The notes: generated by a model from the letters alone, not told the origin. 64,000 nt of DNA from RBG-16-66-20 sp036560705 (GCA_036560705.1 DATBQR010000016.1:1-64000); one strand, 5' to 3'. Numbered from the stretch's first letter, positions 42,345 through 52,102 are shown. Numbers and translations: made by a program.

Positions 42345-42550
42345 TCCGCACCCTCCTCGTCGCCCGATCGGCGCGGCCTTAAGCAAGGACGCGGAGAGGG
42401 CGTCAGACTTGCGGGAGCAAGGCCCGGTTTCCGACGCTGCCAGTCCTGCCGGACGCGCATTTGGCGCTGGCGCGACCTGCTTCAGCGCATAGAATTATGC
42501 CTTACGCAGCGGCCATCGCGCGGCCGCCGCGATGTCTCCGGCCCCCGACG

Positions 42551-44803
42551 ATGCGACTATCGCTTCGCTTCATCATTCCACTGGCGCTCGCTCTGGGTGC
42601 GATCGCCTACGGCGTGGTCCCGCTGGTGGATGATTTGACCCTCAAGTGGTTCATGCGCGATCTCGACATCCGCGGCAAGCTGATCGCCGGCGCGGCGCGC
42701 GAGCCCCTTGTCGAGATGCTCACCGACAAGACCCGCGACAAGGTGCGCCTGCAGCGTGTCCAGGATTTCTTCGCCCGCGTGCTGCAGGACGAACGCCTGT
42801 TCGCGGTCGGCTTCTGCGATGCCGCCGGCAAACTCGTGTACCGCACGCCCGCCCTGCCGAAGGACATCGGCTGCCGCAAGCCGGGATCGCCGCCGGAGGA
42901 AGCCGGGCGGATCATCCATCACCCGAGCGGACCGCTGCACGTCGCCGAAAGCCCGGTCTCCGTCGACGGACAGATACTCGGCGACCTGCTGATCGTGCAC
43001 GATATGAGCTTTGTCGAGCGGCGCAGCGCCGACACCAAGAAATATGTCGTCTATCTCTTTGCTGCCATTGGCGCGGTGATCGCCCTGATTACCGTCGTCA
43101 TCGCGGAGCTGTCGTTCCGCGGCTGGATGGCCGGCATCAAGGCGCTGATTCGCGGGCAGTCGCTCGCGCTCTCCCCGGAACCCAAGGCGCGCGAACTGCG
43201 GCCGATCGCGCGCGACTTGGAAGCGATGGTGCGCGAACTCGAAGGCGAACGTCGCATGCGCGACGAGTCGCAAATCAGCTGGACAGCGGAAAACCTGCGC
43301 GGCATCCTGCGCGAAGATCTGAAAGGCGACGAAATCCTGATTGTCTCCAACCGCGAGCCCTACATTCACATACAGAGGGACGGGAAGGTTGAAGTACAGC
43401 GCCCGGCCAGCGGCCTGGTCACGGCGATGGAACCCGTGCTGCGGGCCTGCTCGGGCACCTGGATCGCGCACGGATCGGGAAGCGCGGACCGCGACGTCGT
43501 GGACGCCCAGGACCGCGTCATGGTTCCGCCGGAGAAACCCGCCTACCGCATCCGCCGGGTCTGGCTAAGCCGGGAGGAGGAAGCCGGGTATTACTACGGC
43601 TTCGCCAACGAAGGACTGTGGCCTCTGTGCCACATCGCCCATACGCGTCCGGTGTTCCGCGCCTCCGACTGGGAGCACTACCGTACCGTCAACCAGCGCT
43701 TCGCGCAGACCGTGGTGCAGGAAACGCGCACCGACAATCCGATCATTCTGGTGCAGGATTATCACCTTGCGCTGGTGCCGCGCCTGATCCGCGAACGCCT
43801 GCCGCAGGCGACGATCATCGCTTTCTGGCACATCCCTTGGCCGAATCCGGAAGCGTTCGGCGTCTGCCCGTGGCGCGCCGAGCTGCTCGAGGGCCTGCTG
43901 GGCTCTTCCATCGTCGGGTTCCACACCCAGGTCCACTGCAACAACTTCTTCGACACCGTGGACCGCACGCTGGAAGCCCGCGTCGATCGCGAGACTTCCA
44001 GCATCCACTATGGCGGCGACCCCACCGAGGTGAGACGCTATCCGATCTCGATCGAGTGGCCGCCCGCGCCGCTGGCGACGCAGCCGCCGGTACCGGAATG
44101 TCGTTCGGCGGTGCGCATGGCGCTCGGCTTGAAGCCGGAGGTCTATCTGGGCGTCGGCGTCGACCGCCTGGACTACACCAAAGGCATACTCGAGCGCTTC
44201 GCCGCCGTCGAACGCCTCCTCGAGCTCGAGCCGCAATGGATCGGGCGCTTCGCTTTCCTGCAGGTCGCCGCCCCCTCGCGTTCCAGCATCGAGGAATATC
44301 AGAGCCTGGACGCCCGCGTGCGCTCGGCGGCGACGCGCATCAACGACCGTTTCGGATCGGCCGGCTACCAGCCGATCGTGCTCAAGATAGAGCACCATGA
44401 CGCCGACCGGATCTACACCCTTTACCGCGCATCGGACCTGTGCTTCGTTTCGAGCCTGCACGACGGCATGAACCTGGTCGCCAAGGAATTCGTGGCCGCG
44501 CGCGACGACGAGCGCGGCGTGCTGGTGCTGTCGCAGTTCACTGGGGCGGCGCGCGAACTGTCCGAAGCCCTGATCGTCAATCCCTACGACACGGAACAAT
44601 GCGCGGCGGCCCTGCGGGTGGCCCTAACCATGCCGCCGGACCAACAGCGCCATCGCATGCGCAGCATGCGCAGCCTGATCCAAGAGTTCAATGTCTATCG
44701 CTGGGCCGGGCGAATGCTGCTCGACGCGGCGCGCATGCGCAACCGCCGGCGCGTTTCCGGCCCGCGCAATGCCGCCAGGGTCATCGATCTGCGGCGCGCA
44801 TGA
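42551..44803 (+). CDS. otsA: Membrane-anchored sensor fused to trehalose-6-phosphate synthase
   Basis: Makes trehalose 6-phosphate from UDP-glucose and glucose 6-phosphate. From ATG 42551 it has 750 residues, about 275 more than E. coli OtsA. TM1 is near residues 7-25, a periplasmic domain near 26-164, TM2 near 165-188, then a HAMP-like linker (191-250). The GT20 domain starts near 261: ILIVSNREPYIHIQRDG, VQDYHLALVPRLIRE, GVGVDRLDYTKGILERF (Arg and Lys that bind the substrate phosphates) and LHDGMNLVAKEF. A TAGAAT hexamer at 42490-42495 is a possible -10. The upstream gap 42345-42550 shows nothing else. The domain order suggests signal-controlled synthesis at the membrane. Confidence 0.92.
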   Translation: MRLSLRFIIPLALALGAIAYGVVPLVDDLTLKWFMRDLDIRGKLIAGAAREPLVEMLTDKTRDKVRLQRVQDFFARVLQDERLFAVGFCDAAGKLVYRTPALPKDIGCRKPGSPPEEAGRIIHHPSGPLHVAESPVSVDGQILGDLLIVHDMSFVERRSADTKKYVVYLFAAIGAVIALITVVIAELSFRGWMAGIKALIRGQSLALSPEPKARELRPIARDLEAMVRELEGERRMRDESQISWTAENLRGILREDLKGDEILIVSNREPYIHIQRDGKVEVQRPASGLVTAMEPVLRACSGTWIAHGSGSADRDVVDAQDRVMVPPEKPAYRIRRVWLSREEEAGYYYGFANEGLWPLCHIAHTRPVFRASDWEHYRTVNQRFAQTVVQETRTDNPIILVQDYHLALVPRLIRERLPQATIIAFWHIPWPNPEAFGVCPWRAELLEGLLGSSIVGFHTQVHCNNFFDTVDRTLEARVDRETSSIHYGGDPTEVRRYPISIEWPPAPLATQPPVPECRSAVRMALGLKPEVYLGVGVDRLDYTKGILERFAAVERLLELEPQWIGRFAFLQVAAPSRSSIEEYQSLDARVRSAATRINDRFGSAGYQPIVLKIEHHDADRIYTLYRASDLCFVSSLHDGMNLVAKEFVAARDDERGVLVLSQFTGAARELSEALIVNPYDTEQCAAALRVALTMPPDQQRHRMRSMRSLIQEFNVYRWAGRMLLDAARMRNRRRVSGPRNAARVIDLRRA

Positions 44804-45567
44804 TGACGCGCCGCATGCCGCCATTCGCGGCGGATTGGGCCTTTTTTCTCGATATCGACGGCACACTGCTTGAATTCGCGGCGCGTCCGCAGGAAGTCCG
44901 CGTGGAAAGCGCGCTGCTCGGCCTCCTGGCGGGGCTGCACTCGGCCACGGGCGGCGCGCTCGCGCTGGTCAGCGGCCGTTCGGTGGAAGACATCGACCAG
45001 CTGTTCGCGCCGATCGCGTTTGCCGCGGCCGGCCAGCATGGCACCGAGCGCCGCGCCGCCGACGGCACGGTCCGTCGCCACGCGCCGCCGCTGCAGGAAC
45101 TCGGCCGCGCCTGCGCGCAAATCGTGCGGTTGACTGCGGCCCACTCCGGCCTGGTGTTCGAGAACAAAGGCATGGCGCTTGCGCTGCATTACCGCCTTGC
45201 GCCGGCGCTGAGAGCCCTGGCGGAACGCGAAATGCGCGCCATCGCCGCCGACCTGGGCGACGGGTTCGAGCTGCAAGGCGGAAAATTCGTCATCGAGATC
45301 AAGCCGAGCGGCAAGAACAAGGGCAGCGCCATCGCCGAGTTCGCCGCGGAGGCGCCGTTCGCCGGCCGCCGGCCGGTGTTCATCGGCGACGACCTCACCG
45401 ATGAACCGGGCTTCGAGGTGGTCAACCGCCTCGGCGGCCACTCCGTGAAGGTCGGTCCCGGCATTACACGGGCGCGCTGGCACCTCTTCGACGCCGTCGC
45501 GGTGCGGCGCTGGCTCACCGACTACGCTGGGCAATTCGCTCCCAGCGCGACGCGAGCGACGCAATGA
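44800..45567 (+). CDS. otsB: Trehalose-6-phosphate phosphatase
   Basis: HAD-superfamily phosphatase that releases trehalose. The 255-residue protein has the nucleophile motif FFLDIDGTLLEF (Asp18, Asp20), LVSGRSVEDIDQLF and the metal loop FIGDDLTDEPGFEVV. Its ATG overlaps the otsA stop (ATGA), so the two products are made together. Confidence 0.96.
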   Translation: MMTRRMPPFAADWAFFLDIDGTLLEFAARPQEVRVESALLGLLAGLHSATGGALALVSGRSVEDIDQLFAPIAFAAAGQHGTERRAADGTVRRHAPPLQELGRACAQIVRLTAAHSGLVFENKGMALALHYRLAPALRALAEREMRAIAADLGDGFELQGGKFVIEIKPSGKNKGSAIAEFAAEAPFAGRRPVFIGDDLTDEPGFEVVNRLGGHSVKVGPGITRARWHLFDAVAVRRWLTDYAGQFAPSATRATQ

Positions 45568-47348
45568 ACGGCCTCGACCTCGGCATCGTCGGCAACGCCA
45601 ACATCAACGCGCTGATCACCGCCACCGGCGAGATCTGCTGGGCGTGCATGCCGCGGGTGGACGCCGACGCCGTGTTCTGCTCGCTGCTGCGCGAGCGCGG
45701 CGGCGAGCAGGATTTCGGTTTCCTTGCCGTGGACCTCGAAGGCATGGCGCGCGCCGAGCAGGAGTACCTGCCGCACACGCCGGTGCTCGTGACGCGCCTT
45801 TTCGACGCCGGCGGAGGGGTGGTCGAGATCACCGACTTTGCCCCGAGATTCCGCCAGTTCGGCCGGCTGTTCAGTCCGAGCCAGCTGGTGCGAGCGGTCC
45901 GGCCGCTCGCGGGCAGCCCGAGACTGCGGCTGCGGGTGCGGCCGGCGCTCGACTACGGCCGCGCGCGCCGCCAGACCACCTGGGGCTCCAATCACGTGCG
46001 CTACCTGGGACCCGATTTCGTCGTCCGCCTGACCACCGATGGCTCGATCACGGCGATTCTCGAGGAAACGCCGTTCGTGCTGCGCGAGCCGTTCGCGTTG
46101 ATCCTGGGATCGGATGAAACGCTTCAGGGCTCGGTGGCGGAGGTCGCCCGGCGCTTCCTGGAACAGACGGTCGACTACTGGCAGGATTGGGTGCGCGACC
46201 TGCTGATCCCGTTCGAGTGGCAGGAGGAGATCATCCGCGCGGCGATCACGATCAAGCTCGCCGCCTACGACGACACCGGGGCGATCATCGCGGCGCCGAC
46301 CACTTCGATCCCGGAGGCCGCGGCAAGCGGACGCAACTGGGACTACCGCTACTGCTGGCTGCGCGACGCCTATTTCGTGGTCAACGCCCTGAACCGGCTG
46401 AACGCCACGCGCACGATGGAGCGCTATCTCGGCTACATCATCAACGTCGCTTCGCGTGGCGACGGCGCGCTGCAGCCTGTCTACCGGGTGAGCGGCAGTC
46501 CGGAGGTCGATGAACACGAAGTGCCGACCTTGCCCGGTTATCGCGGCATGGGTCCGGTGCGCGTCGGCAATCAGGCGTACCGCCAGGTGCAGAACGACGT
46601 CTACGGTTCGACCGTCCTCGCGGCCACGCACGCTTTCTTCGATCGCCGGCTGGGCGCGATCGGCAACGAGCACCTGTTCCGCCAACTCGAACCGCTGGGC
46701 GAGCGCGCGGTCGCGGCGCACGCGCTGCCCGATGCAGGGCTGTGGGAATTGCGCGGCACCGAGCGCGTCCACACCTTCTCCAGCGTCATGTGCTGGGTTG
46801 CCTGCGACCGCCTGGCGAAAATCGCCACCCGGCTGCGGCTGCCGGAGCGCGGCCGCTACTGGCGTGCGCACTCGGACCGCATCCACGCCGCGGTCTGCGC
46901 GCGCGCCTGGAGCGGGCGACGCTCAAGCTTCGTCGCCTCGTTCGAAGGCGACACGCTGGACGCGAGCCTGCTGCTGCTGGCCGAGCTGGGCTTCCTGCGC
47001 GCCGATGACCCGCGTTTCGCGGCCACCGTCGCTGCGGTCGAAAGCGAGCTCAAGCGCGGCGATTTCGTCTTTCGCTACACCGAGCCGGACGATTTCGGCG
47101 CTCCCGCCAACGCCTTCCTCGTCTGCACTTTCTGGTACGTCGATGCGCTTGCCGTCCTCGGCCGCCGCGACGAGGCGCGCGCCCTGTTCGAGGCGACGCT
47201 CGCGCGCTGCAACCGGCTCGGCCTGCTTTCCGAGCACATCGATCCGGCCTCGGGCGAACTGTGGGGCAACTACCCGCAGACCTACAGCATGGTGGGAATG
47301 ATCAACAGCGCGACCCGGCTCAGCATTCCCTGGGGCCAGGCGTACTGA
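45564..47348 (+). CDS. Glycoside hydrolase family 15 (glucoamylase/trehalase-like)
   Basis: A 594-residue GH15 enzyme with an N-terminal beta domain and an (alpha/alpha)6 barrel. Landmarks are WDYRYCWLRDAYFVVNAL, GLWELRG (catalytic acid region) and HIDPASGELWGNYPQTYSMVG (catalytic base region). There is no signal peptide, so it acts in the cytoplasm. GH15 includes glucoamylases, glucodextranases and trehalases. The trehalose operon context favours a trehalase-like role. The ATG overlaps the otsB stop. Confidence 0.9.
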   Translation: MNGLDLGIVGNANINALITATGEICWACMPRVDADAVFCSLLRERGGEQDFGFLAVDLEGMARAEQEYLPHTPVLVTRLFDAGGGVVEITDFAPRFRQFGRLFSPSQLVRAVRPLAGSPRLRLRVRPALDYGRARRQTTWGSNHVRYLGPDFVVRLTTDGSITAILEETPFVLREPFALILGSDETLQGSVAEVARRFLEQTVDYWQDWVRDLLIPFEWQEEIIRAAITIKLAAYDDTGAIIAAPTTSIPEAAASGRNWDYRYCWLRDAYFVVNALNRLNATRTMERYLGYIINVASRGDGALQPVYRVSGSPEVDEHEVPTLPGYRGMGPVRVGNQAYRQVQNDVYGSTVLAATHAFFDRRLGAIGNEHLFRQLEPLGERAVAAHALPDAGLWELRGTERVHTFSSVMCWVACDRLAKIATRLRLPERGRYWRAHSDRIHAAVCARAWSGRRSSFVASFEGDTLDASLLLLAELGFLRADDPRFAATVAAVESELKRGDFVFRYTEPDDFGAPANAFLVCTFWYVDALAVLGRRDEARALFEATLARCNRLGLLSEHIDPASGELWGNYPQTYSMVGMINSATRLSIPWGQAY

Positions 47349-47353
47349 GACGC

Positions 47354-48280
47354 ATGGCGCTGCGGATCGGGCTGGACATCGGCGGCACCAAGACCGAACT
47401 GGCGGCGCTCGACCCGGAGGGCCGCGAATGCCTCAGGCGCCGCGTGCCGACGCCACACGGAAGCTACGAACAGGCGCTCGCGCATCTCGCGGCAACGGTG
47501 CTGGATGCCGAATCGGAACTGGGCGAGCGCGCGAGCGTGGGAATCGGCCTGCCGGGCGCCGTTTCGCGCGCCTCCGGCCTGGTGAAAAGCGCCTTCGCGA
47601 CGCCGTACAACGGCCGCCCGCTGAAGCGCGACCTCGAGCGCCTGCTCGCGCGCGAACTGCGGTTCGAGAACGACGCCAACTGCTTTGCGCTGTCCGAAAC
47701 CGCCGACGGCGCTGCGTGCGGGGCGGGCAGCGTGTTCGGCGCAATTCTCGGCACCGGGGCGGGCGGCGGCCTCGTGATCGACGGGCGCGTAGTCGGCGGC
47801 GCGAACGGCATCGGCGGCGAATGGGGCCACAACCCCTTGCCCTGGATGGAGCCCGGCGAGTACCCGGGCCCGCCCTGCTACTGCGGCCGGCGGGGATGCA
47901 TCGAACAATTCGTCTCCGGACCGGCGCTTGCCGCCGACCACGAGCGAAGCGAGCGGGAGCGCCTGGAGCCGGCGGCCATCGCCGCGCGGGCGGCGGCGGG
48001 CAACGCCGGCTGTCGGCGCAGCCTCGCGCGCCTGGAGAGCCGCCTGGCGCGCGCGTTCGCGCATGTCATCAACCTGCTCGACCCGGAGATCATCGTCGTC
48101 GGCGGCGGGCTGTCGACCGTGGCGCGCATCTACGCGAACGTGCCGAAACTCTGGGGCGCGTTCATCTATTCGGACTCGGTCGCGACGAAGCTGCTACCCG
48201 CCGCGCACGGCGACGCGAGCGGCGTGCGCGGCGCGGCGCGGCTGTGGGACGCGCCCGCCGGCCAGGGCATCAAACCCTGA
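47354..48280 (+). CDS. ROK-family sugar kinase
   Basis: A 308-residue kinase of the ROK family (fructokinase/glucokinase-like). It has RIGLDIGGTKTELAAL (ATP phosphate loop), FENDANCFALSE, a GGEWGHNPL substrate loop and the zinc motif CYCGRRGCIEQF. It starts six bases after the GH15 stop and is on the same message. Glucose from trehalose hydrolysis would be a fitting substrate, though ROK specificity cannot be read from sequence. The 3' end overlaps the convergent pntB by 11 bases. Confidence 0.92.
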   Translation: MALRIGLDIGGTKTELAALDPEGRECLRRRVPTPHGSYEQALAHLAATVLDAESELGERASVGIGLPGAVSRASGLVKSAFATPYNGRPLKRDLERLLARELRFENDANCFALSETADGAACGAGSVFGAILGTGAGGGLVIDGRVVGGANGIGGEWGHNPLPWMEPGEYPGPPCYCGRRGCIEQFVSGPALAADHERSERERLEPAAIAARAAAGNAGCRRSLARLESRLARAFAHVINLLDPEIIVVGGGLSTVARIYANVPKLWGAFIYSDSVATKLLPAAHGDASGVRGAARLWDAPAGQGIKP

Positions 48281-49682
48281 GCGCCGCGAGCACCTCTTCC
48301 AGCATCTTCTTCGCGTCGCCGAACAGCATGCGGTTGTTCTCTTTGTAGAAGAGCGGATTGTCGACGCCCGCGTAGCCGGAAGCCATGCTGCGCTTCATGA
48401 CGACCGAGGTTTTCGCTTTCCAGACTTCGAGGACCGGCATACCGGCGATCGGGCTGGCCGGGTCTTCCTGCGCGGCCGGGTTCACGATGTCGTTCGCGCC
48501 GATCACCATGGCGACGTCGGTCTCCGGGAAATCGCCGTTGATCTCGTCCATCTCCATCACGATGTCGTACGGGACCTTGGCTTCCGCCAGCAGCACGTTC
48601 ATGTGGCCGGGCATGCGGCCGGCGACCGGGTGGATGCCAAAGCGCACGTTCACGCCCTTCTCGCGCAGGTGCCGCGTGATCTCGTACACCGTGTGCTGGG
48701 CCTGCGCCACCGCCATGCCGTAGCCCGGCACGATGATCACGCTCTTGGCCTCGCGCAGCAGCTCGGCGGTCTCGGCCGCCGTGATCGGCATTACCTCGCC
48801 TGCCGGCTGCGCGCCTGCCGCTGCGGGCGTGCCGCCCGAGGTGCCGAACCCGCCCGCGATCACGCTGATGAAGTTGCGATTCATGGCATTGCACATAATG
48901 TAGGAAAGGATGGCGCCGCTCGAGCCCACCAGCGCGCCGATCACGATCAGCAGGTCGTTCGACAGCATGAAGCCGGTGGCCGCCGCCGCCCAGCCGGAAT
49001 AGCTGTTCAGCATCGACACCACCACCGGCATGTCCGCGCCGCCGATCGCCATCACCATGTGGATGCCGAAAAGGAGCGCGATCACCGTCATCACGACGAG
49101 CGGCTTGATGCCGTCCTGCATGGATTCGGCGTGCAGGAACTCGCGGCCGAAATAAATCACGATCAGCAGGCCCGCCAGGTTCAGCCAGTGGCGCCCCGGC
49201 AGCAGGAGCGGCTTGCCGCCAATCTTGCCGGAGAGCTTGCCGAAGGCGATCACCGAGCCGGAGAAAGTGACCGCGCCGATCAGGATGCCGACGTAGATCT
49301 CCATCTCGTGGATCGCCTTGGCCGCGCCGGTGAACTCGGCCGAGGCCGCCGGATCGATGTAGGTGGCGAAGCCGACCAGCATGGCCGCGAGACCCACCAG
49401 GCTGTGCATCAGCGCCACCAGTTCGGGCATCTGCGTCATCTGCACGGTGCGCGCGGCGTAGAGGCCGATGCCGCCGCCCGCCACCATGGCGCCGACGATC
49501 CAGGGAACGCCGGCAGCGGTGACGCGCGGCCCGAGCACGGTCGCCAGCACGGCGATCGTCATGCCGATGATGCCGTAGAGGTTGCCGCGGCGCGACGTCT
49601 CCGGGTTGCTTAGCCCGCCGAGGCTGAGGATGAACAGGATGGTGGCGCCGATATAGGCGACGCTTGCGAGGCTCTGTGACAC
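48270..49682 (-). CDS. pntB: NAD(P) transhydrogenase subunit beta
   Basis: Membrane-spanning beta subunit of the proton-pumping transhydrogenase (NADH to NADPH). The 470-residue protein starts at GTG 49682, 11 bases after pntA. Hydrophobic N-terminal segments (YIGATILFILSLGGLSNPE, HSLVGLAAMLVGFATYIDP, MVMAIGGADMPVVVSMLNSYSG) lead to the NADP-binding domain III (VIIVPGYGMAVAQAQH, VAMVIGANDIVNPAA, VVMKRSMASGYAGVDNPLF). Length is standard. Confidence 0.97.
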   Translation of the reverse strand: MSQSLASVAYIGATILFILSLGGLSNPETSRRGNLYGIIGMTIAVLATVLGPRVTAAGVPWIVGAMVAGGGIGLYAARTVQMTQMPELVALMHSLVGLAAMLVGFATYIDPAASAEFTGAAKAIHEMEIYVGILIGAVTFSGSVIAFGKLSGKIGGKPLLLPGRHWLNLAGLLIVIYFGREFLHAESMQDGIKPLVVMTVIALLFGIHMVMAIGGADMPVVVSMLNSYSGWAAAATGFMLSNDLLIVIGALVGSSGAILSYIMCNAMNRNFISVIAGGFGTSGGTPAAAGAQPAGEVMPITAAETAELLREAKSVIIVPGYGMAVAQAQHTVYEITRHLREKGVNVRFGIHPVAGRMPGHMNVLLAEAKVPYDIVMEMDEINGDFPETDVAMVIGANDIVNPAAQEDPASPIAGMPVLEVWKAKTSVVMKRSMASGYAGVDNPLFYKENNRMLFGDAKKMLEEVLAALRV

Positions 49683-49693
49683 GTCCGTGGCCC

Positions 49694-51292
49694 CTATTTC
49701 CGGAACATCGCCAGCATGCGCTGGGTGACCGCGAAGCCGCCGAACATGTTGACCGCGGTGAGCGCGATGCCCGCCACCGCCAGCCAGCGGATCCATTCGT
49801 CGGGTCGGCCAGCGCCCGCTGCAGTTGCCAATGCGGCGGGCGGCGCGATCTGCACCAGCGCGCCGATGGCGATGATGCTGCTGATGGCGTTGGTCACGCT
49901 CATCAGCGGCGTATGCAGCGCAGGCGTGACGTTCCAGACCACCATGTAGCCAACGAAACAGGCCAGCACGAAGACCGTGAAGTGGCCGAGGAAGGCCGCG
50001 GGCGCAAAGGCGCCGATGAACCAGAACAGCGCCGCGGCGACGCCGAACATGACCGCCAGGCGATTGCCCGCCATCGGCGCGCCGCCGCCATGCGCATGTG
50101 TTTTCGCGGGCGCCGAAATTTTCTTTTCGGAAGGAACCGGCTTGGGCGGCGCGGGAAGTTTCGGCGGCGGCGCCGGCCAGGTGACGGTGCCGTCCTTGAT
50201 CACGGTGAGGCCGCGGATGGCGTCGTCGTCCATGTTGACGTTGATGACGCCGTCCTTGGTCTTGCAGAGTTCCTCGGCCAGCCGGAAGAGATTCGTCGCG
50301 TAGAGCGTGGAGGACTGCCGCGCGAGGCGGCTCGGCAGGTCGGTGTAGCCGACGATGGTCACGCCATGCCTGACCACGACCTTGCCGGGCTCGGTCAATT
50401 CGCAGTTGCCGCCCTGCTCCGCCGCAAGGTCCACGATCACGCTGCCGGGCTTCATGGACTTCACCATGTCGGCGCTGATCAGCTTCGGCGCGGGTTTGCC
50501 GGGAATCAGGGCGGTGGTGATGATGATGTCCACCTCCCTTGCCTGCTTGGCGTACATCTCGCGCTGCGCCTTCTGGAAGCCTTCGCTCATCACCTTGGCG
50601 TAGCCGCCGCCGCCGGATCCTTCTTCCTCGTAGTCGACCTTCACGAACTCGCCGCCGAGGGACACCACCTGGTCGGCCACTTCGGCACGCGTATCGTTCG
50701 CCCGCACGATGGCGCCCAGGCTGGCGGCGGTGCCGATCGCCGCCAGGCCGGCGACGCCGGCGCCGGCGATGAAAACCTTGGCCGGCGGAACCTTGCCGGC
50801 GGCGGTGATCTGCCCGGTGAGGAAACGGCCGAATGCGTGTGCAGCCTCGATCACCGCGCGGTAGCCCGTGATGCCGGCCATGGAGGTGAGCGCGTCCATC
50901 TTCTGCGCGCGGCTCAGCATGCGCGGCAGGGCATCCATCGCCAGCACCGTGACCTTGCGCGAGGCGAGCTGCTGCATAAGTTCGGGGTTCTGCGCAGGCC
51001 AGATGAAGCCGATCAGGGCCTGGCCCCCGTGCATCAGTCCCACTTCCTCGGCGCTCGGCGCGCGCACCTTGAACACGACGTCGGCGGCGGCCCACACGCC
51101 AGGCGCATCGGCGATGACCTGCGCGCCGGCGGCCTGATATGCGTCATCGCTGAAATTCGCCGCGTCGCCGGCGCCCGACTGCACGGCGACCTTGAAGCCC
51201 AGCTTGATGAGTTTTTCGACCACCTCCGGAACGGTGGCCACGCGCTTTTCGCCCGCGAAGGTCTCGCGCGGCACTCCGATGACCTGTGACAT
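49694..51292 (-). CDS. pntA: NAD(P) transhydrogenase subunit alpha
   Basis: NAD-binding subunit with an alanine-dehydrogenase-like domain (GVPRETFAGEKRVATVP at the start, VFIAGAGVAGLAAIGTAASLGAIV Rossmann motif, RHGVTIVGYTDLPSRLA). A Pro/Lys/His linker follows (residues about 370-400), then four C-terminal membrane helices. At 532 residues it matches the one-piece E. coli PntA rather than the split PntAA/PntAB of some groups. It leads a pntAB pair after the PH-domain gene (45-base gap). Confidence 0.97.
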   Translation of the reverse strand: MSQVIGVPRETFAGEKRVATVPEVVEKLIKLGFKVAVQSGAGDAANFSDDAYQAAGAQVIADAPGVWAAADVVFKVRAPSAEEVGLMHGGQALIGFIWPAQNPELMQQLASRKVTVLAMDALPRMLSRAQKMDALTSMAGITGYRAVIEAAHAFGRFLTGQITAAGKVPPAKVFIAGAGVAGLAAIGTAASLGAIVRANDTRAEVADQVVSLGGEFVKVDYEEEGSGGGGYAKVMSEGFQKAQREMYAKQAREVDIIITTALIPGKPAPKLISADMVKSMKPGSVIVDLAAEQGGNCELTEPGKVVVRHGVTIVGYTDLPSRLARQSSTLYATNLFRLAEELCKTKDGVINVNMDDDAIRGLTVIKDGTVTWPAPPPKLPAPPKPVPSEKKISAPAKTHAHGGGAPMAGNRLAVMFGVAAALFWFIGAFAPAAFLGHFTVFVLACFVGYMVVWNVTPALHTPLMSVTNAISSIIAIGALVQIAPPAALATAAGAGRPDEWIRWLAVAGIALTAVNMFGGFAVTQRMLAMFRK

Positions 51293-51337
51293 GAAAATCC
51301 CTGATTGGCCGACCCGGAATGATACCGAGGTTTGGTC

Positions 51338-51760
51338 TTACTTGACCTTCTGGCGATAAAGGTCCGCCGCCTGCATGAACTGCTTGCGCAGCATCAAGGG
51401 AGCGGAAATATTCCTGATCGGCTCTGTCGTGGTGCCGGTGCCGTGAATAGTGATCGTGCCGAAATCGAATATCCGGCCCGGCACGCTTTGCTCGACATGC
51501 AGGCTCTCGACCTTGTCGAGGAACAACTCCGTCGTATTGCGGGAAACCAGGCCGGTCTTGGCGATGATCCTCTTGTCGGTAACCGCGAACTCCGTAGTCC
51601 GGTAGCGGATGTATGCCCAGACGAGAATTCCGATTCCCACCACCACGACCGCCAGAAGCACGCCGAGGACGATCAGGTGGGCGAGCGACCAAAGGCTGAT
51701 CCGCGCGCGGTAGAGGACCATCTCTCCCTGCAACAAAGTACTGTCAACGTAGGACGCCAT
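51338..51760 (-). CDS. Membrane-anchored bacterial PH-domain protein
   Basis: A 140-residue protein with two adjacent hydrophobic stretches (SLWSLAHLIVLGVLLAVVVVG and IGILVWAYIRY). A bPH2-type domain follows: TTEFAVTDKRIIAKTGLVSRNTTELFLDKVESLHVEQ, then FGTITIHGTGTTTEPI. Such YdbS-like proteins sit in the inner membrane with no assigned function. It follows the cupin gene by 12 bases. Confidence 0.87.
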   Translation of the reverse strand: MASYVDSTLLQGEMVLYRARISLWSLAHLIVLGVLLAVVVVGIGILVWAYIRYRTTEFAVTDKRIIAKTGLVSRNTTELFLDKVESLHVEQSVPGRIFDFGTITIHGTGTTTEPIRNISAPLMLRKQFMQAADLYRQKVK

Positions 51761-51772
51761 CTTCGCCTCCCG

Positions 51773-52102
51773 TCAATCCACCACGAACAGTTTGGCACCG
51801 ATTGCAGTGAAGGAGCGATGCGGTTCCGCGTTGTCCGCGACCTGGTAGCTCATGCCCGGCTTGAGCACGAACTTGCGGCCATCCTTGAGTTCGGTTTCCA
51901 GCTCTCCCTCCACGCAGAAGAGGATGTGCCCTTTCACGCACCAGTGATCCGCGAGATAGCCGGGCATGTACTCGACCAGGCGGACGCGGATGGCGCCGAA
52001 ATGCCGCGTACGCCACCAGGCTGTTCCCGTCTCGCCCTTGTGCTCGGTGCGCTCGACCGCCGACCAGTCAGTCGTGCCAAAGGGAATGTCCGACATCTGC
52101 AT
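51773..52102 (-). CDS. DHCW-motif cupin-fold protein
   Basis: A 109-residue single cupin domain: IPFGTTDWSAVERTEHKGETG at the start, LVEYMPGYLADHWCVKGHILFCVEGELETEL at the centre and LKPGMSYQVADNAEPHRSF near the end. The His residues of DHWCVKGH are likely metal ligands. The ATG at 52102 follows AGGAG, and the 17 codons before it are not family-like. The role is unknown. It is 69 bases downstream of marC. Confidence 0.85.
   Translation of the reverse strand: MQMSDIPFGTTDWSAVERTEHKGETGTAWWRTRHFGAIRVRLVEYMPGYLADHWCVKGHILFCVEGELETELKDGRKFVLKPGMSYQVADNAEPHRSFTAIGAKLFVVD

Noticed and set aside
42461..42550. Extended N-terminus of otsA from 42461
   Set aside because: The 30 extra codons are Arg/Pro/Ala-rich without pattern. 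ATG 42551 gives a clean membrane helix start.
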